From: Enoplolaimus lenunculus
Lineage: Eukaryota > Nematoda > Enoplea > Enoplida > Thoracostomopsidae
Direction: 5' to 3'
Length of the DNA: 64,000 bases
NCBI GenBank assembly: GCA_030248215.1
Contig: JASANG010003876.1
Coordinates: forward strand, 1 to 64,000
Shown: positions 34,373 to 47,689 of the stretch, one piece after another
Layout of the letters: each line of letters opens with the position of its first letter
How positions within the stretch are numbered: position 1 is the first letter of the stretch
The notes under the pieces: model-generated
What the model saw: the letters and a program-made list of their open reading frames with translations, nothing else
What the model was told of the DNA's origin: nothing
Database searches by the model: none
Position numbers and translations under genes: made by a program

Positions 34373-36116
34373 AACAACTGCTAACTTCGAGTTTAGTGCA
34401 GTTCACTTAAAATCGCAAAATGTTGCTTTGACACTCTATAAATAATGCCAGGATTTTTTAAAAAAAGCTGCTTTTGACCAAATAAACTACAAAAACATAA
34501 ATAATTTTCAGTTTTTTTCTTGTTTTTATGAAAGTAAACATTGACAGTTGCTTTTATTTTTCATAATTGCGTGATGTATGTTTTGAAGAAAACGTTTTTA
34601 ATTTATGATTATATACCGCAAAAAACTGGGGTACGTTCATTTTAGCCAAGAGTACCTATCCAAATAAATAGCCGCACAAACATACAATTCCGCCGCTATG
34701 CTATCTTTAAGTATCGGGCGTGGACAGGATTTTGACTTTACGGTAGCCATGCCAATCGTTTAAAAGTGTGTATGGTTTTGTTTTTAATCTGTCTTCAGCA
34801 GGTCGTTAATTGTTTACAGAAATAAATCTATCAGAATTGTAATTGTCGCCATCGCCTTGTTGACATCCATAACGACGTCCCAGCCCGACACCTCAACCTG
34901 TGAGATGGCAGTGGAACCTCTTGTGATGTACCAAATTTTATCGCTTTACCAAAAAATGTAAAAACTTCAGACAAGTTTTCTTTGCACTTTCTCTTATTCA
35001 AATGTGTTACGTTGTCAGTTTGACATTTTAACCAATTTAATAGTAAAACATTTTAGTGCAAATTGAGTACAAATTGTGCCAAAAAAGCAATTTTTTACTC
35101 AGATAGTGGGTTTGATTTACCGGGCTCTTCCACTCGTTCGGGACACCGTAAAGTGTACGAGGGTGGCAGCCGCAGATAAACGTAGAACAAGTGCCGAACA
35201 AAATGGGACATTTAAACCTAATCGTAAATTCGTTGTATTATAACACTGTTTTTAACACCACATCCACGATTCCGGGGTTCAAATCCTAGCTTGCAATTAA
35301 GGCCGAAATGCTTAAATGCGCATAGCACTAATCGCCAGTTGGCAACATATTTTCAAACGGTGGAACTTGTTCAATTGCTGATTTAATGCGGAAAATATGT
35401 AGAAGTTCCAACCTTACCAGCACTGGTTCGAATTTTAGAACTGTGCAAGCTTAGATCTCAAACGAAATAGCGAAAGAATTATTTGAGAAAGGACTAAAAT
35501 ATCCTTGTGCTTGAAGGCACATCAATGATTTACTTTTTTGCCAGTAGGGCACAAAAACTGGTTCAAATTTATAACCCATCATATAGCTTGATATATTTAT
35601 TAACTATTATCATTTTCAAACCAGATTGGATCCAATAAAATAGCAAATTTGGAAAATTTTAACGATTATTCGGTTCACCACAAGACATTTTTTGGCATAA
35701 TCCATTACCGATGCAAATGGGGGCATCTAGACCTAGTCTCCTAACAGAATTAAAGCAAAATTTTTTTATTTATAAAATTTAGCACTAAAATTACGTTTGG
35801 ATTTTGTTTTCCCTTTGTCTCGTGTTTTTACACTATTATAAATGGCGCAGACCCTACACCCGTCAAAAATTCCCAGAATAGCCACTGGGCGTAATAATTG
35901 ACAACCGTTTCACCGTATGTGTTCAGAAATGTTTTTAGTTCAATTTCATTTAGTAGGCAAACACTGGAAATATACGAAAAAAATAGCTTCACGTTACGAA
36001 TATAATGGTACTGGCTATATTTACATAGTTATTTGCGGTTTCTTGCGAGAGATCCAAATTTAGAATATTTTGATTTTGACTGTACCAATTTTTGGACAAC
36101 TTGTCTGCATGAGATG
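34373..36116. other. Intergenic, one tRNA-like B box only
   Basis: No gene seen. Bases 35272-35290 contain GGGGTTCAAATCCTAG, a good pol III B box, without a convincing A box or cloverleaf upstream. Confidence 0.35.
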
Positions 36117-36200
36117 TGGGCGGAACGTTATTCCGTGAGATTGTGATAGAGTATGCTTAAGGTTTTCACTAAATATACGCTTAGGCTTAGGCTTAAAGCA
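36117..36200. repeat. GGCGGAAC-ended element with TTAGGC tract
   Basis: Starts GGGCGGAACGTTATTCCGTG, continues GATAGAGTATGCTTAAGG and reaches CGCTTAGGCTTAGGCTTA at 36178-36195. The same order of modules occurs at 58146-58340 in reverse. The right limit is not clear here. Confidence 0.55.
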
Positions 36201-36270
36201 ACGAAATAGTATAGCGTACGCAAAGCAGCGCTTCAGCTGTCCAAGGTTTCGACTAATTATTTACTTAGGC

Positions 36271-36345
36271 TTATAGCGCAGTGGTGATGGTATACGCCTC
36301 CCACTCCAGTCAATGGAGTTCGAATCCTAGCGTAAAAGTAGGTCT
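36271..36345 (+). repeat. tRNA-like sequence (SINE head or pseudo-tRNA)
   Basis: Reads TAGCGCAGTGGTGATGGTA (A-box-like D arm) and, about 50 bases later, GGAGTTCGAATCCTAGCG (B-box-like T arm). Acceptor ends do not pair well, so a functional tRNA is unlikely. Confidence 0.45.
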
Positions 36346-36409
36346 CAGGGGAAATAGAAAATATTCATGTGTGAAAGGGTTAAAGCAACAAACAGGAGCG
36401 CAGTGTACG

Positions 36410-36600
36410 CAAACCAGCGCTTCTGCTGTCCTGTTGTTCCGGCTGTCCAATTGACCGGGCTGTCTTGTTGTCCCCGCTATCCTGGCCATCGCGCTAAATC
36501 GGTGATCCTATTGTTCCGGTTGTCCTGGTGTCGTTTCTGTCCTGGTGTCTCACTGGTTTTGCTGTTCCGGGTGTCCTGCTGTCCCACCTACCATTAAGCA
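36410..36600. repeat. Degenerate CTGTCCTG/TTGTTCCGG minisatellite
   Basis: Irregular tandem words of 9-12 bp: CTGTCCTGTTGTTCCGG, CTGTCTTGTTGTCCCCG and relatives. The word content resembles the longer CTGTCCCAA array at the right end of the window. Confidence 0.7.
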
Positions 36601-38930
36601 AAATCTGAGCACCCTGAAGCAGTGATTCACATTTCATTTGTCACCATTATTGTCCTTGGGACAGTGGGCCGGTGTTGCAGTCCTCAGAATTACATTGGCC
36701 ATGACCGTTATGGAGCAGGTTTTTTCTAAAGACGGTGCGCTGTGCACTCACTGTACCTCAGGTTTACCGAGCCTTTGTATGTACATGTGCAATTTTTTTG
36801 CAGCGCGAACTAGTAGCTGCAACTTGCACCTGCTAATTCGATAAATAGTAGTTTTAACTTGTGGTAAAAATTACTAATAAAGATTACCACTGAATTGTCA
36901 ACAACAAACGTTTTCCTTCGTAAAGGAATAACTTCGAATCGTAACAAATTTTTTGTTTATACTGTTATGAAGGGGATAATCATGCATAGTGTATCTACCC
37001 CCTTTTACTTATTTTTTTGGTTTATTTTTGAAACATGTATCACTGTTGTTGTTGTTGTTGTTGGGTGTTGGTTCTGGTCTGTTTTGTTTTTTTGTGTGCA
37101 ATGCACGAAAATATTTGCACAATGCGGCTAATACATTGTTTTTTATCTCGGCGTAGGTTGATACAGTGAGCACGTGTTTGCACATGTAGAATATGTATAG
37201 CATAGAATACATATGCAATGACGGTAGTCCTTTTAGTTTGCATTGATTTTAATGAACTGCTTTGAGCCCAATGTATAGTTTAATACGGTCGTGCGAGATG
37301 AGGTTGCAGAAGACAGGGTGGAGAGAAAAGAATTCGAATAACGGAAATTTAAAACTATTGTTTTACTTTGGATGCTCCATTTTCTATTTCTGTGAAAGTT
37401 GAACTTAAAGTTTGCCCCCTTCGGAAGAATATTAGAGGAACGATTCTTGGAACTTGGTTTGTTTTAATTTCGAGTTTTGAAACAACACATCACTTTTTGT
37501 TGAAACTTTGGGATTTTTAGTTTAAATTTTGTTTTGAAAATTTAAATTTGAGTCTAAACATCAAAATTTCTGCGAATTTCTCTAAAATTTTAAGTTCAGA
37601 AAAGGTTATAAAAACTTAGATTTTAAGACAAAACAAGTTTTTCTGCCAATTTGAAGTAAAATTAAAGTTTAGAAATCCTGAAACGTTGTCTTTTCTGAAT
37701 TCCTGTAATATTTTTAACAATATATTCGAATTCTTTGAATTTAGGTAACCTTTCAAATTATGAGTATAAAAGTGGTGGTTTCAAGCTCAAAGTGTGTCAG
37801 TTCTGGTTTTGCAGCCAAGTGCTGCTGGAGTGCTGGAGTTAGTTTAGAGCTCGCTGTTTGGGACTCAGTCGATAGTTTTGCAGCAAAGTGCTGCCGGCTT
37901 AATTTTTACGATTTTCACGGTATAGCGGACGTAACTTGTGTTTTATTGTGGCTGTTGAGCCTGAGTTTTACGGACCTAAAGGTCTGAGACCGATTTTCTG
38001 CGAATATAATAGTTGAGCCGCATCGCGACCTAGTGAATATACTGTGAGCTCTGGTGTGATAGTCCTGACCGACATCCGAGTATTCTAATTTGCCTTCGGG
38101 TAACGTGTTTATTTCTAAAGTAGTTATAACCTTACTGTAGATTGCGTGTGCGAATTGAGAATTTTTTGATAAGCGTGTCAAAGCTACTTGTGAATTTCGG
38201 GGAATTAATTAAGAGTTGATTAGTTGTGTGCTTAGGTAACCGGCAGTATTGGAAGGCGTTCCTTGGAGTGCCGACCCTCTATACTGTACCGTTGTTACAA
38301 TACATCATTTCCAGGCACATCATCCAACAAACGTTGAAGAAATTTTCGGCTTAAAATGCTCACCAATGTTTGTTATTGGCGCAAAAATTTTAAAATTTTA
38401 TATACTACAGTTTTTGAAATTCAGTTCCGCTGCCCCCTTTACATTTATATGCTGTCACGTAACATTTGACGCGCATTTTATTCAATAGCCACACAGCTGG
38501 ATAAACAATTTTTGAATCTAGTGTGTTGTATAGAAGGACCCCCTATAGATTTTTTGAAACTGCATTAACTTGGATGCGTATATATTTACATGGTCAGGTG
38601 AATTTTCAATTATGCAAGTGTAAAGTTGTTTTTGCAAATTTTGAGGTTCGCAACTAAAAACTCTTGTTTATTCTCTCCACGTTTACGGTTAAAGTTAGGC
38701 GTTAATTTAGGCTTAGAAAAGGGTTTATACATGCCTCAACGTGAACCTAAGGTTAAAACTTAATAGTAAATATGAATAAAAGTGTACCAGAAGCACTAAA
38801 AACAGCAATTAGTATAAAATTTTAGAGACGGCCAGAAGGCATTCTTTTTTAAAAGAAGTCAATTTGTTGGGGTTCCGATTCAACAATGAGTTTTGCTTGA
38901 ATATGCAAGTGTCTAGTTTTTCAACAGATT
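36601..38930. other. Intergenic: short microsatellite, no gene
   Basis: A (GTT)7-like microsatellite lies at 37045-37068. Two related words, GTTTTGCAGCCAAGTGCTGC and GTTTTGCAGCAAAGTGCTGC, lie at about 37808 and 37875, a small local duplication. A GCCTAA-like tract is near 38690-38760. No supported gene. Confidence 0.4.
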
Positions 38931-38990
38931 GTCGCCGCCCATCATCGAGTCGCCGCCCATGATCGAGTCGCCGCCTATCATCGAGTCGCC
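38931..38990. repeat. 18 bp tandem repeat, 3.3 units
   Basis: GTCGCCGCCCATCATCGA is repeated three times with single-base changes and a partial fourth. It abuts the retroelement fossil that follows, which keeps the same reading phase. Confidence 0.85.
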
Positions 38991-39100
38991 GATGCTAGTA
39001 ATTTTGGAATCGGCGCTATTTTATCTCAAAGCAGTCAGGGACAAGAACACGTGATAGCATATGCTAGTACACTTCTAACGCCAGCAGAAGTTAAATATAT
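38991..39100 (+). other. Fossil fragment of Ty3/gypsy RNase H region
   Basis: The frame begins DASNFGIGAILSQ, continues HVIAYASTLLTPAEVKY, and so matches the start of the Ty3/gypsy RNase H domain (T-D-A-S-x-x-G-I-G-A-V-L-S-Q ... A-Y-A-S). It is an isolated piece without LTRs, from a different family than the element at 17482-27271. It is old and broken. Confidence 0.75.
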
Positions 39101-40488
39101 TTCAGTTTATCAGCAGCAATTACCAAACTTTATAACACAAAAACTTTGATATTTAATCAGGCAAACAAAGATTTTGCTTATAGCTTCGCTATCTTGAATG
39201 GACATTTTTTGCTGAGTCTTAGTTAAAAACTCGGAACATAAATTTTTGATCCAAAGAAACTGATCCAAAGAAAATGTTCTCCCGTTTTTTACCCAGTGAC
39301 CCTCTGGAAAAAGTTATTATTATTTTTGACTTTTATGTGGTAGCGGGTGGGGCTAATTTGCATATAACAATCCAATACATATGCCTATATATTATATAGT
39401 TGAAAAAATACGTAAACAGCACTAATTGCATGTATACATATTTCAGATGCGCTGCACATTTATCTTTAATGCATTTTTGCTATTTATGTTCCTCTTTTAC
39501 ATTTGCTTTAACACTGGAAAACTTACTACGTTAGCTGGCCCAGTAGAACAGTGGATTAGCAGCTTAATTTGCCATTGGATATGGTGCAGGTTCGGGTCCA
39601 AATAGCGGCTTTGGTTTTTAAAATTGTTTTGCAGTTGCGAAAGCAAACATAATTTATGATAGTAAAGCGCGGTTAAATTTCTTTTAGAATTAGAATTTTT
39701 GTATAAAACTACTCAATCGAAATGAAAAAATTACGTTAGAGTGAACGCCTACTTGTATTGACTGGTGTGCAGTGTTTGGTTGTATCGGAAGGTTAATATA
39801 TCAATATATTCGAAATATTATCAATTTGTACCATTTTGGAATTAGTCAACGAAATTGTTGGCTCTTGTGAACGCTGTTTTCCACAGTTTTGAAATTTTTA
39901 GATTTTTGTATATCATAGGCTTAAGGTTAGGATTAGGTTAAAGCTTAAGGTTAAGCTTGTAAGTAAAATTGTGCCACTAGTACAGCGCATTTATTCTGTA
40001 GACGTTCAAACTGCACGGATTGTGTCTTCAATTAAAATAAATGTGTTAAATGTAATGGTGAACGTAGCACATTTGTGCTTTTAGTTCTAGTAGCAGCGTG
40101 CCGACAGAAGTACCCCAAAATCCCCAGTGGCCCTACCTTGGTATACTAATTTTTTCGCAAACTACGAAGGTATAGATCTGTGAAACTTTTTATTGGAACA
40201 CCTCTCGGACCCGTTTGGGGAGTCGTCTATCCTAATTCTGGCCATGCCTAGCATTATATAGAATTGTTAGATTAAAAACTAGCAAATTTGATTTTCCATC
40301 CTTACTAATTTACAGGTGAAAATTTACATCCTGCACACGTTTTGTTCAGAAAATAATTTAGAAGGTTTGCATCAAACTAAATAAGATATTTTATACAAGC
40401 ATGTAACGGTACGCAATAATATAAACCAATAATATATAACGATGCAGCTGTGTGCTGTTTAATTTTAGGTGGGCTAATTCATGCAGGA
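39101..40488. other. Intergenic with a tRNA-like sequence
   Basis: No gene. Bases 39541-39612 hold a tRNA-like sequence: GTGGATTAGCAGC as an A-box-like part and GCAGGTTCGGGTCCAAAT as a B-box-like part. A GCTTAAGG/TTAGG-like tract lies at 39917-39960. Confidence 0.4.
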
Positions 40489-41160
40489 GAAGCGCACTCC
40501 GTCCGCCTGACCCTTTCAGAGGCTGCTTGTTATCTAAACAGCGTTTAGGATATATTGCGAACTACATGACGCATTTACGTGCGCGGGCATTGCTTTTAAT
40601 GAATATTTTTTGTTAACTCTTTTGTACGATTTCAACAATTGTTTGGAAAGTTACGCCGTCAAAAATGCAATTTTCGCATATTTTAAAACGAATATGTGAC
40701 AGTTCAACGCTGTCAAATAAGTCAAGCTCAATGCTGTCCAATAGGTTATTTGTCGCTTTAGACAGATTAGAATTTCTGTTTAATTTATCTACCTTGGGTG
40801 TTTTGTTTCTACTTGCAAAGCGCGCATTTATAGACGTTAGACTAACATTTTTGAGTCTTCACGGATCCTTCCCTGTAGTAAGCATGTATTTTTTCAGATA
40901 TAAGAACAAGCGTACGCTGAGGGTATTGGCTTTGTATCTTCAACTTTACCAACATCTACAGTCGCGCATGACCAACGCTTACGTCCAGTAGAGCTTTTGT
41001 TTTGCGCATACGCGCAATAATTTCTATACACTATGTAGTATGAGCATGTATTTCTCTGAATCTTTCTAATTTTAATAATAAAAGTAATTTTAATTAACAA
41101 CCCCTGAAAGGGTCATGGAGATGGGATACGCATGTCCTGTATGAAGAGTTCTAGAAAACC
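40489..41160. mobile_element. TIR element with GACCCTTTCAGGGG ends
   Basis: The left end contains CCTGACCCTTTCAGAGGCTG and the right end contains the complement AACCCCTGAAAGGGTCATGG, imperfectly paired over about 35 bp. A 108-codon frame inside (40665-40991) has no recognisable transposase features. A solo end related to this family lies at 7090-7215. Confidence 0.6.
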
Positions 41161-41955
41161 AAATATTAAACAGCGTGTATTGCATAGTTATTCCTATATT
41201 ATACTATTTTGGTACTCCGCAATATTTAAGAGCCCTGCATGAAAATATACTCTTTGCCGACAAAAGATTTTGTTCATTTAAACGCGCAGCCCTATTAACG
41301 ACCTGTGCAACAGGGTGCAAACGGAAAAAGTCGCGGGGATGGAGGTAGTCAAAAGTTATTGGAACCGTGGGAAAAATTGTAGCCGAAGGTGTATCCTTGC
41401 GTGAAGCAAAACTAGATAGCTAAAATATTGTCCAATTTCCCCATTTTAGCAAATATAAGTCAAGTGTTTTCAAAAATATTGATGTTGCTAAATTTTTAAA
41501 AAGTTGAGTCAATTTGTTCCTAAAATTGTGTCAATAGTTACAACAAAACACACCGAACGACAAAACGGAGGTCCATTTTCTGCAAAAGCAGAGGGCGGAC
41601 ATAGGTCTCCAATTGGTGGACTGATTGGTAATAAAAGTTGGGGGACTGATTGGTACTAAAAGTGTGCAAATTGCCAACACTTTTCAAATATAGCATCTCG
41701 TTGCTTGCTTAATAGTGCATGCAATAGGTACTTTATCTTCTGAACTTGAAATGTAACTTGCAATTTTTTTCATGGAGATTCTACAACGAATTAACATTTA
41801 AGATAACTAATATAAAAGTCTAAAAATGTGCTACAAACGAAAATATTCAGGGAACCGGAGAAATCTTATTTTAAAAACGGCGGCGTTCAGGCCGTTTCGA
41901 AATGTGTAATTACTTGTCTGCTGCGTTCGGTTTCGCGAAATAGACTGGTTAGCAT
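41161..41955. other. Intergenic, nothing recognised
   Basis: No supported gene, RNA or repeat. The phrase GGGGGACTGATTGGTA(A/C)TAAAAG occurs twice near 41615-41665, a small local duplication. Confidence 0.4.
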
Positions 41956-42996
41956 GGGCGTAGCCAGGGTTTTTGTTTGGGGGGGCACGCAAATACATGA
42001 AATATATTGTTTGTTAATCAATTTTCATCTATTAGCATTTGCAGCAAGGTGCAAACCAGAACTGGACTATACCGGAATCGCAATCAAAACTAACAAATTT
42101 TGTGACAATAAGTATACTTTGTATTAACAAATATAATAATTTAGGGTATCTGTTAGCTGGCAGCAATTTTCAAAAACGTCGCATGAACATATTGGCATTG
42201 TTTTTCGTCCTGTAAAGCTAAACTACAATCAATTATTGTTATTTTCAAAATAAAACGGTAGTTTTGTTTATTTATAGGTTGAGATCGACAGAATTTTTAT
42301 GCAACGAAAGTATGATTAAATTAAAATGGCAAAATTCCGATTCCGATTGGTTGTGCAATCGGAATCGTATTCGGAACTCGTTTTGAATCGGAAATCTAAA
42401 AGCCTAAGACAAGCTTAAGCTAAACTGAGCTAAAAATATTCTTAACATATAAGCCTTCTCTACAACGGCCTTGAGACAAACAGGCCAACGGGGCACCACT
42501 AAAAGTAACATATAGAATCTCTGTTGCCGTGGTTTAAATCAGACGGAGACAAACTAAATCAACTCATTCACAGTGCCGACGTTAAGATAGTCGGGTCCCC
42601 CAAACAGGTCAAGGAGCCCCAATAAAATGTATTACAACTCGATAAACTTCGTGGTCAGTGAAAATTTTTTTAGTTTGCCAAAATGGAGCCACCTAAGGGT
42701 CGTCCCCAGTTGGGGTGTGGGGGGCGCTTCGGCCGGCAATGCTCATTCCGGTGGTCAATGCAAGAATTTCTTAGTCAGTAGCAATCTTCTGAACCAAAAG
42801 TTTCAGTTATCCGAAATAGAAATTTAACTACGGATATCCGAATAAATCAATGTCGGTTCAGTTAGCAGGAAAGCATCAACTACTAGTGTGTGGGAGTAAA
42901 ACGCAAAGGGCATCCTAGTTTCAATTTATTCAAAATGAAATTTTTCCAAAACCATTGGGGGGCCATGGCCCCCTTTCCCCCTGGATATGCCCGCGC
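41956..42996. mobile_element. GGGCGTAGCCAGGG-ended DNA element
   Basis: The left end reads GGGCGTAGCCAGGG, followed by a G-run. The right end reads CCCCCTGGATATGCCC, its near-complement. Such ends are common in non-autonomous invertebrate DNA elements. The interior carries a CGGAAT-rich module (42330-42395) and a CTTAAGC tract. Bases 41956-42512 match 46821-47337 in the same orientation. No transposase. Confidence 0.65.
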
Positions 42997-45900
42997 TGAT
43001 TGGAGCCTCTACCGATTGGCTGGACATTTTTTGCGAGCCAGTAGTTAAAGTAGGGCCACGCCTAACACGTTGTCCACCCACAGAATCAAAGAATCAATAG
43101 TTTTGCCCTTGCGGCCACGAGAGCACTACATGAAGTTGAAAGGATTTTCGCGCGCGAAGCCAGCGAGATGCTAGACATGCTATAATTTTAATTAATTTAA
43201 CACTTTACATACCTCACATTGTTGGTTGTAGGAGAAATCCAGGGTCAAATTGGTGGTAGAATGAGAAAGAAATCTTTAAGAGCGAAGCGAACAAGAAGCC
43301 AGACGCCATGTAGTATTAAATCCCAAAGCAAGATGTTAATTTCCTTGAATTCGGTGGGAAATACGATCCCCGGAGTTGCCCTTAAATATTCCATGCACTT
43401 CAGTTTAAAATTTTCATGATTTCGTTTTGTTAATCTTTAGTACGAGCGTCATACTTTAATTAGAAAATTTCGCGATCAAAGCGAGCAAAAAACCAGGGGC
43501 GTTTCTCTATTCAACCTACTCAAAAATCCGTTTTTGAATCCAGTAAATCATTCTGCTTTTATTTTCCAACGCTGTGCCCTTTCTAAGTCGGTCTCCTTGC
43601 TTGCGCGAAGCCTGTTCCTACCATAAAACATAGGCACGTCTCCAGTTTTTATTTCCTGCAAATGCCAGCTTTCCTTAATTTATAAGGAGACAACAGAAAC
43701 AATACTACCTAAAGCTTGGAATATTGTAATGAATCCTAGAGATCAAAAAACTATATTTTTGATATAATGCCTTCCCGAAATGAAATTCTAGCTACGTCCT
43801 TTTTCGAATACGAACGTTGCAGCTTCTCAATGCTAATAATATATATAGATATATCTATATACATCTATATATATATATTCCCTTCAATTTTAAATATATC
43901 AAGTTCAAACCAAATATACGTATTGCCGGAAAATTGTTTTAAAGCAACAATTCAGAAATGTGGTTTTGCAAAATTTTAATTTTAAACTATTTGAATATTT
44001 TTAACGCCTCAGTGAACGCTCGTTCCACTCACGGTTTGTGCCTCAAAATTTGATATAGTTTCCGGAGGACATTAGGCATCCTCAATGTATTTATGACCAT
44101 CAGGCCAAATTTTTGCGCCGTATTGAACCATCGTTTACAGTTTGTCATCTCTATGTTAAGAACCAATATCTTAGTATTTTGGGCGATGCTGGCCTCCACT
44201 AATCTAAATTCACGGCAGCGCCACTGTCTTATGTGTGGGTGTATTATAGATATAATACGCGTTTAAAAAAGTGTTTCAGTTAAAATTTAAATATATCAGA
44301 TGATTCAGTCTATTTAAAAACAGTTTGAGAGTTTATATCAGCTTTAACTGTGACGTCTAACGTCGCTTTACGCAGTGGGTGGTGCTGCGCGCATTCATAG
44401 TGCTAGGTGTGCACATTTGAAAACATTTTTCTGGCCGCTGATTGCTTTTTAGCGAAAATTTAGCAGTATTAACAAACGAACCTTTACAGATTCTGTATGA
44501 AACGAAAATTTTAATAATGAAATTTTTCATTGTGCGCTTCTGTTGAACCATTTGCATTGCAGAATGTTTATCAATACGGAAGTCTTAACGAATAAATACA
44601 CTGTTAATGGATCCAGCATTCAGAGTATAAACGGTAATATATGGCTCAAACTTGAGATACGGCAAATTCATGCCTCAGCATGATTTAACAGTCTCAAATG
44701 TGCCGAACTGTTATACAACGATAACTGTACAGATGTGATTGCTTGTATTCTACTCGAATTTTTCGGTTTCGGGTCAGAAACAATCCTAATCTTTTTACGA
44801 TAGATCTTTGAAAAAATGTAAAAAAACTACACTAGTAATTATTGTTAAAAACACAAGGTACAAATATGGGTAGCGAACCGAAGAATAGTAACCCATAGCC
44901 ACAAACGTAAGGTACTCAAATGAGTAGTAGCTAACTTACAAACTATTCATATAGGTTGTTTCTATCTCCTGCTAAGGGTGCGTGACAAAAGAGGCAACAA
45001 GTGCACAATTGGTAATGTAAACCCCGCAATACTACTCGGGTAGTTCAAATCGTATAAGTTCTGTTTTCGAAGTGCACACTGTTTTGAGTCGTCATGAGTG
45101 TTTGTATGCGCTACTGATGGTAAATGCAACTGTGTTAATACGTCGGCTTTGGTTAAATTTCACGGTGTTTACAGCGTTTTAAGAAAACTATGTCAGTACC
45201 ATGTCTATTAAGAATCTTCAATGTCGGTTACTTTTGCAATTCGAAAATATCGAAAAATATGTTACCTCGATAACTGATATTAGCTAAATAGCGGCATATC
45301 TTACTAATTTCTATGTCGGTATTGTTTCAATTACAGTCAGATGACGTCTATGAGAAATTATTATCAAGTATTTGAGAAATTGTTGCTGTTGCCTGCCTGT
45401 TTTCATTCGCGTGCGGGGGTTTTTAGTTGTCGCAGGATTTTGCTTAGGAGTACTTACAAAACACAAGCATTGAAACAGGTGAGGAGTAATAAAAACAACA
45501 GTATAAGTACATGTGACAGTAAATGTGAACCAAAAACGGCTAACCGCTTAATACAACTGGTGGTTTCGATTGTAGAGCAAGTATCTACTTAGGCCGGCTC
45601 TCTTAAGAAGTTTTTAAAAATTGTACGAGTTACTTGCGTTTACTAAAAGTAAATTTTTTACTGTTTCAAGGAGGTCGTTCCAAATATCTACAGTACGATA
45701 AATGTAACAAGCCGAGTATATTTGTTCGAAGCTTAGGCTAATAGAGTTTCAGACTGTGAAGAGGTTTTTGCTTGCGGGTTCGACATCCTCGAAAGGTACT
45801 TAAACAGCAGTATAAGATCTGTGTGTAGACTTCTTAGCTCCAGAGGTTCAAATCCTAAGATTCAAGCGGTCCATTTGTCATGTATGTAATGTGTTGCGTT

Positions 45901-46820
45901 AAGAGTTCCATCCCAGTCAATACTCAACAGAAAAGTGTTTTTTCGGCCAAGTTCGAATTACGGAAGCCAAATTTGAATTTACCAGAGGATGCGCTGCAAG
46001 TTTCTGTAACACGGTCGAAGAATTTAAAGGCGTCCTGGAAGTGGACGATTGTGGGCGATCAAGACACGGTAGTCTAATTCTTCTATTTAGGAGAAGATCT
46101 ACTGCAATAGCTTCTACTTCATGAAGAACTCGATGCCCTAATTTTTCTTCCAAAAGTGAAATTCCCTGCTATATTTTAATTTTACTCCCAAAACGTAAAT
46201 TTTCAAACCAAAATTTCAATTTCCCGCCAAAATTAGATTTTTACTGAAGAAGTTAAAGTATTACCGCCTAAATGGAATTTTTCCTACATTTCTATTTTCT
46301 CCGCCCAAATTTCAATTGAACCATCGTTACAGCGTGTGTGGATTGTGTAAATACCGGTGTTTATTTAAATATAGGCTAAAATATATTTGAAAATGTAAAA
46401 CTTTGTTTTCGCATTTTACTAATGTATTGGTTCGCGTTTGTCGCATAGTTAAACCTTCGTTGTAACTAAAGAAACACTTAATAAGAATAATAATAATTTT
46501 AGCATAAATACTGCTTGCTTGCGGCGATTCTGAGTGTTTTCAGAAAATTAATTATATTTTTCATCTCTTCTTGTGGTTTTCAGTCCTGTTTTTTACATTA
46601 TTTCTTTGTTTTCGGTAGGCTGCGCAACCAGGACTTCATTTCGTACGAAACAGAGATTTTTGATAACAGATGTTTCAAGCAGGAAAACAGTTTGATCCTT
46701 GTATGGCAGTCGGATAATTGTAAAACCCAAAAAGTGTCTATGTTTCTCAGCTCTAAAGAAATTTGGGCGATAAATAAAAAAATCGTCCGTAACCATTGCA
46801 ATAGAGATCCTATCGAATGT
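42997..46820. other. Intergenic: AT microsatellite, tRNA-like sequence, no gene
   Basis: An (AT)n/(ATCT) microsatellite lies at 43837-43881. A tRNA-like B box (CAGAGGTTCAAATCCTAAG) lies at 45841-45859 with weak upstream A-box-like sequence from 45799. Loose repeats of CCGCC(C/A)AAATTTCAATT occur at 46170-46320. Frames of 60-118 codons in this stretch show no domain. Confidence 0.4.
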
Positions 46821-47337
46821 GGCGTAACCATGATTTTTGTTTGGGGGAGGCCCCGCACACAAATATTTTAAATATATAGTGTGTTTTTCATCAATTAGCA
46901 TGTGCAGCAGGGTGCAAAACGAAAGTGGCTTATAACGGAATCGGAATCAAAACTACAAATTTTGTGACAATACGAATTTGTATTAACAAATATATTAATT
47001 TAGGAAATCAGTTAGCGACAACGCTTTTCAAAAATGTCGCATGTAAAACTACAATCAATTATTGTTATTTTCAAAATAATACATTAGTTTTATTTGTTTA
47101 CATGTTGCGTTCTAGAGAATTTTTATGCAACCAAAGTATGATCAAATTAAAATTGCAAAATTTCGATTCCGATTGATAGTGCAATCGGAATCGGAATAAG
47201 AACTCGTTTTGAATCGGAGTTCTAAAAGCCTACGACAAGCTTAAGCTAAGCCCAAGCAAAAATATTCTTAAGGTTTAAGCTTACTCTACTGCGGTCTTGT
47301 GAGAAACCGGCCAGCGAGGCACCACTAAAAGTAACAA
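46821..47337. mobile_element. Second, truncated copy of the GGGCGTAGCCAGGG element
   Basis: Collinear with 41956-42512: shared landmarks include TTTTTGTTTGGGGG, CTACAATCAATTATTGTTAT, the GATTCCGATTG module and the end phrase GGCACCACTAAAAGTAAC. The right terminal half is absent. Confidence 0.8.
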
Positions 47338-47689
47338 GGGCTGATATTTGTACAATTAAGTGTAATTTTCGTATCCGGTTATCCGGTTCCCATTTATAGT
47401 TGACATTAAATATATTTGATGCAAAAAAATACGTTTGGCTTCTTTCTCGATTCTATAAATGTGGCCTTAACGGGCCCACTCTTAAAAGCAAATTTAAAAG
47501 CTGCGATTTTACAAAATGTGGATTTCCTTTTGCTTGCTTCGCTCGCGATGTTCTTTACTGAACCTTATGATCTCCCATAACTTCCCATTAAATTCTCTCC
47601 ACCTGCTCCTCCCCGTAAATTTTGGTGTTCGCCACTGCCGCCGCCCCCTTCTTGAAATCGTGGTTTTACTACTGGTGATTAGTTATATC

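Noticed and set aside
36271-36345. Functional tRNA gene
   Set aside because: A- and B-box-like parts exist but the acceptor ends do not pair and no clean anticodon arm is visible.
40665-40991. 108-codon frame inside the TIR element as a transposase
   Set aside because: No DDE, zinc-finger or HTH features visible; hydrophobic low-information composition.
43837-43881. ATATCTATAT palindromes as a regulatory element
   Set aside because: Simple AT microsatellite.
46515-46871. 118-codon frame
   Set aside because: Its 3' part is the left end of a repeat (GTTTGGGGG...) and no protein motif is visible.
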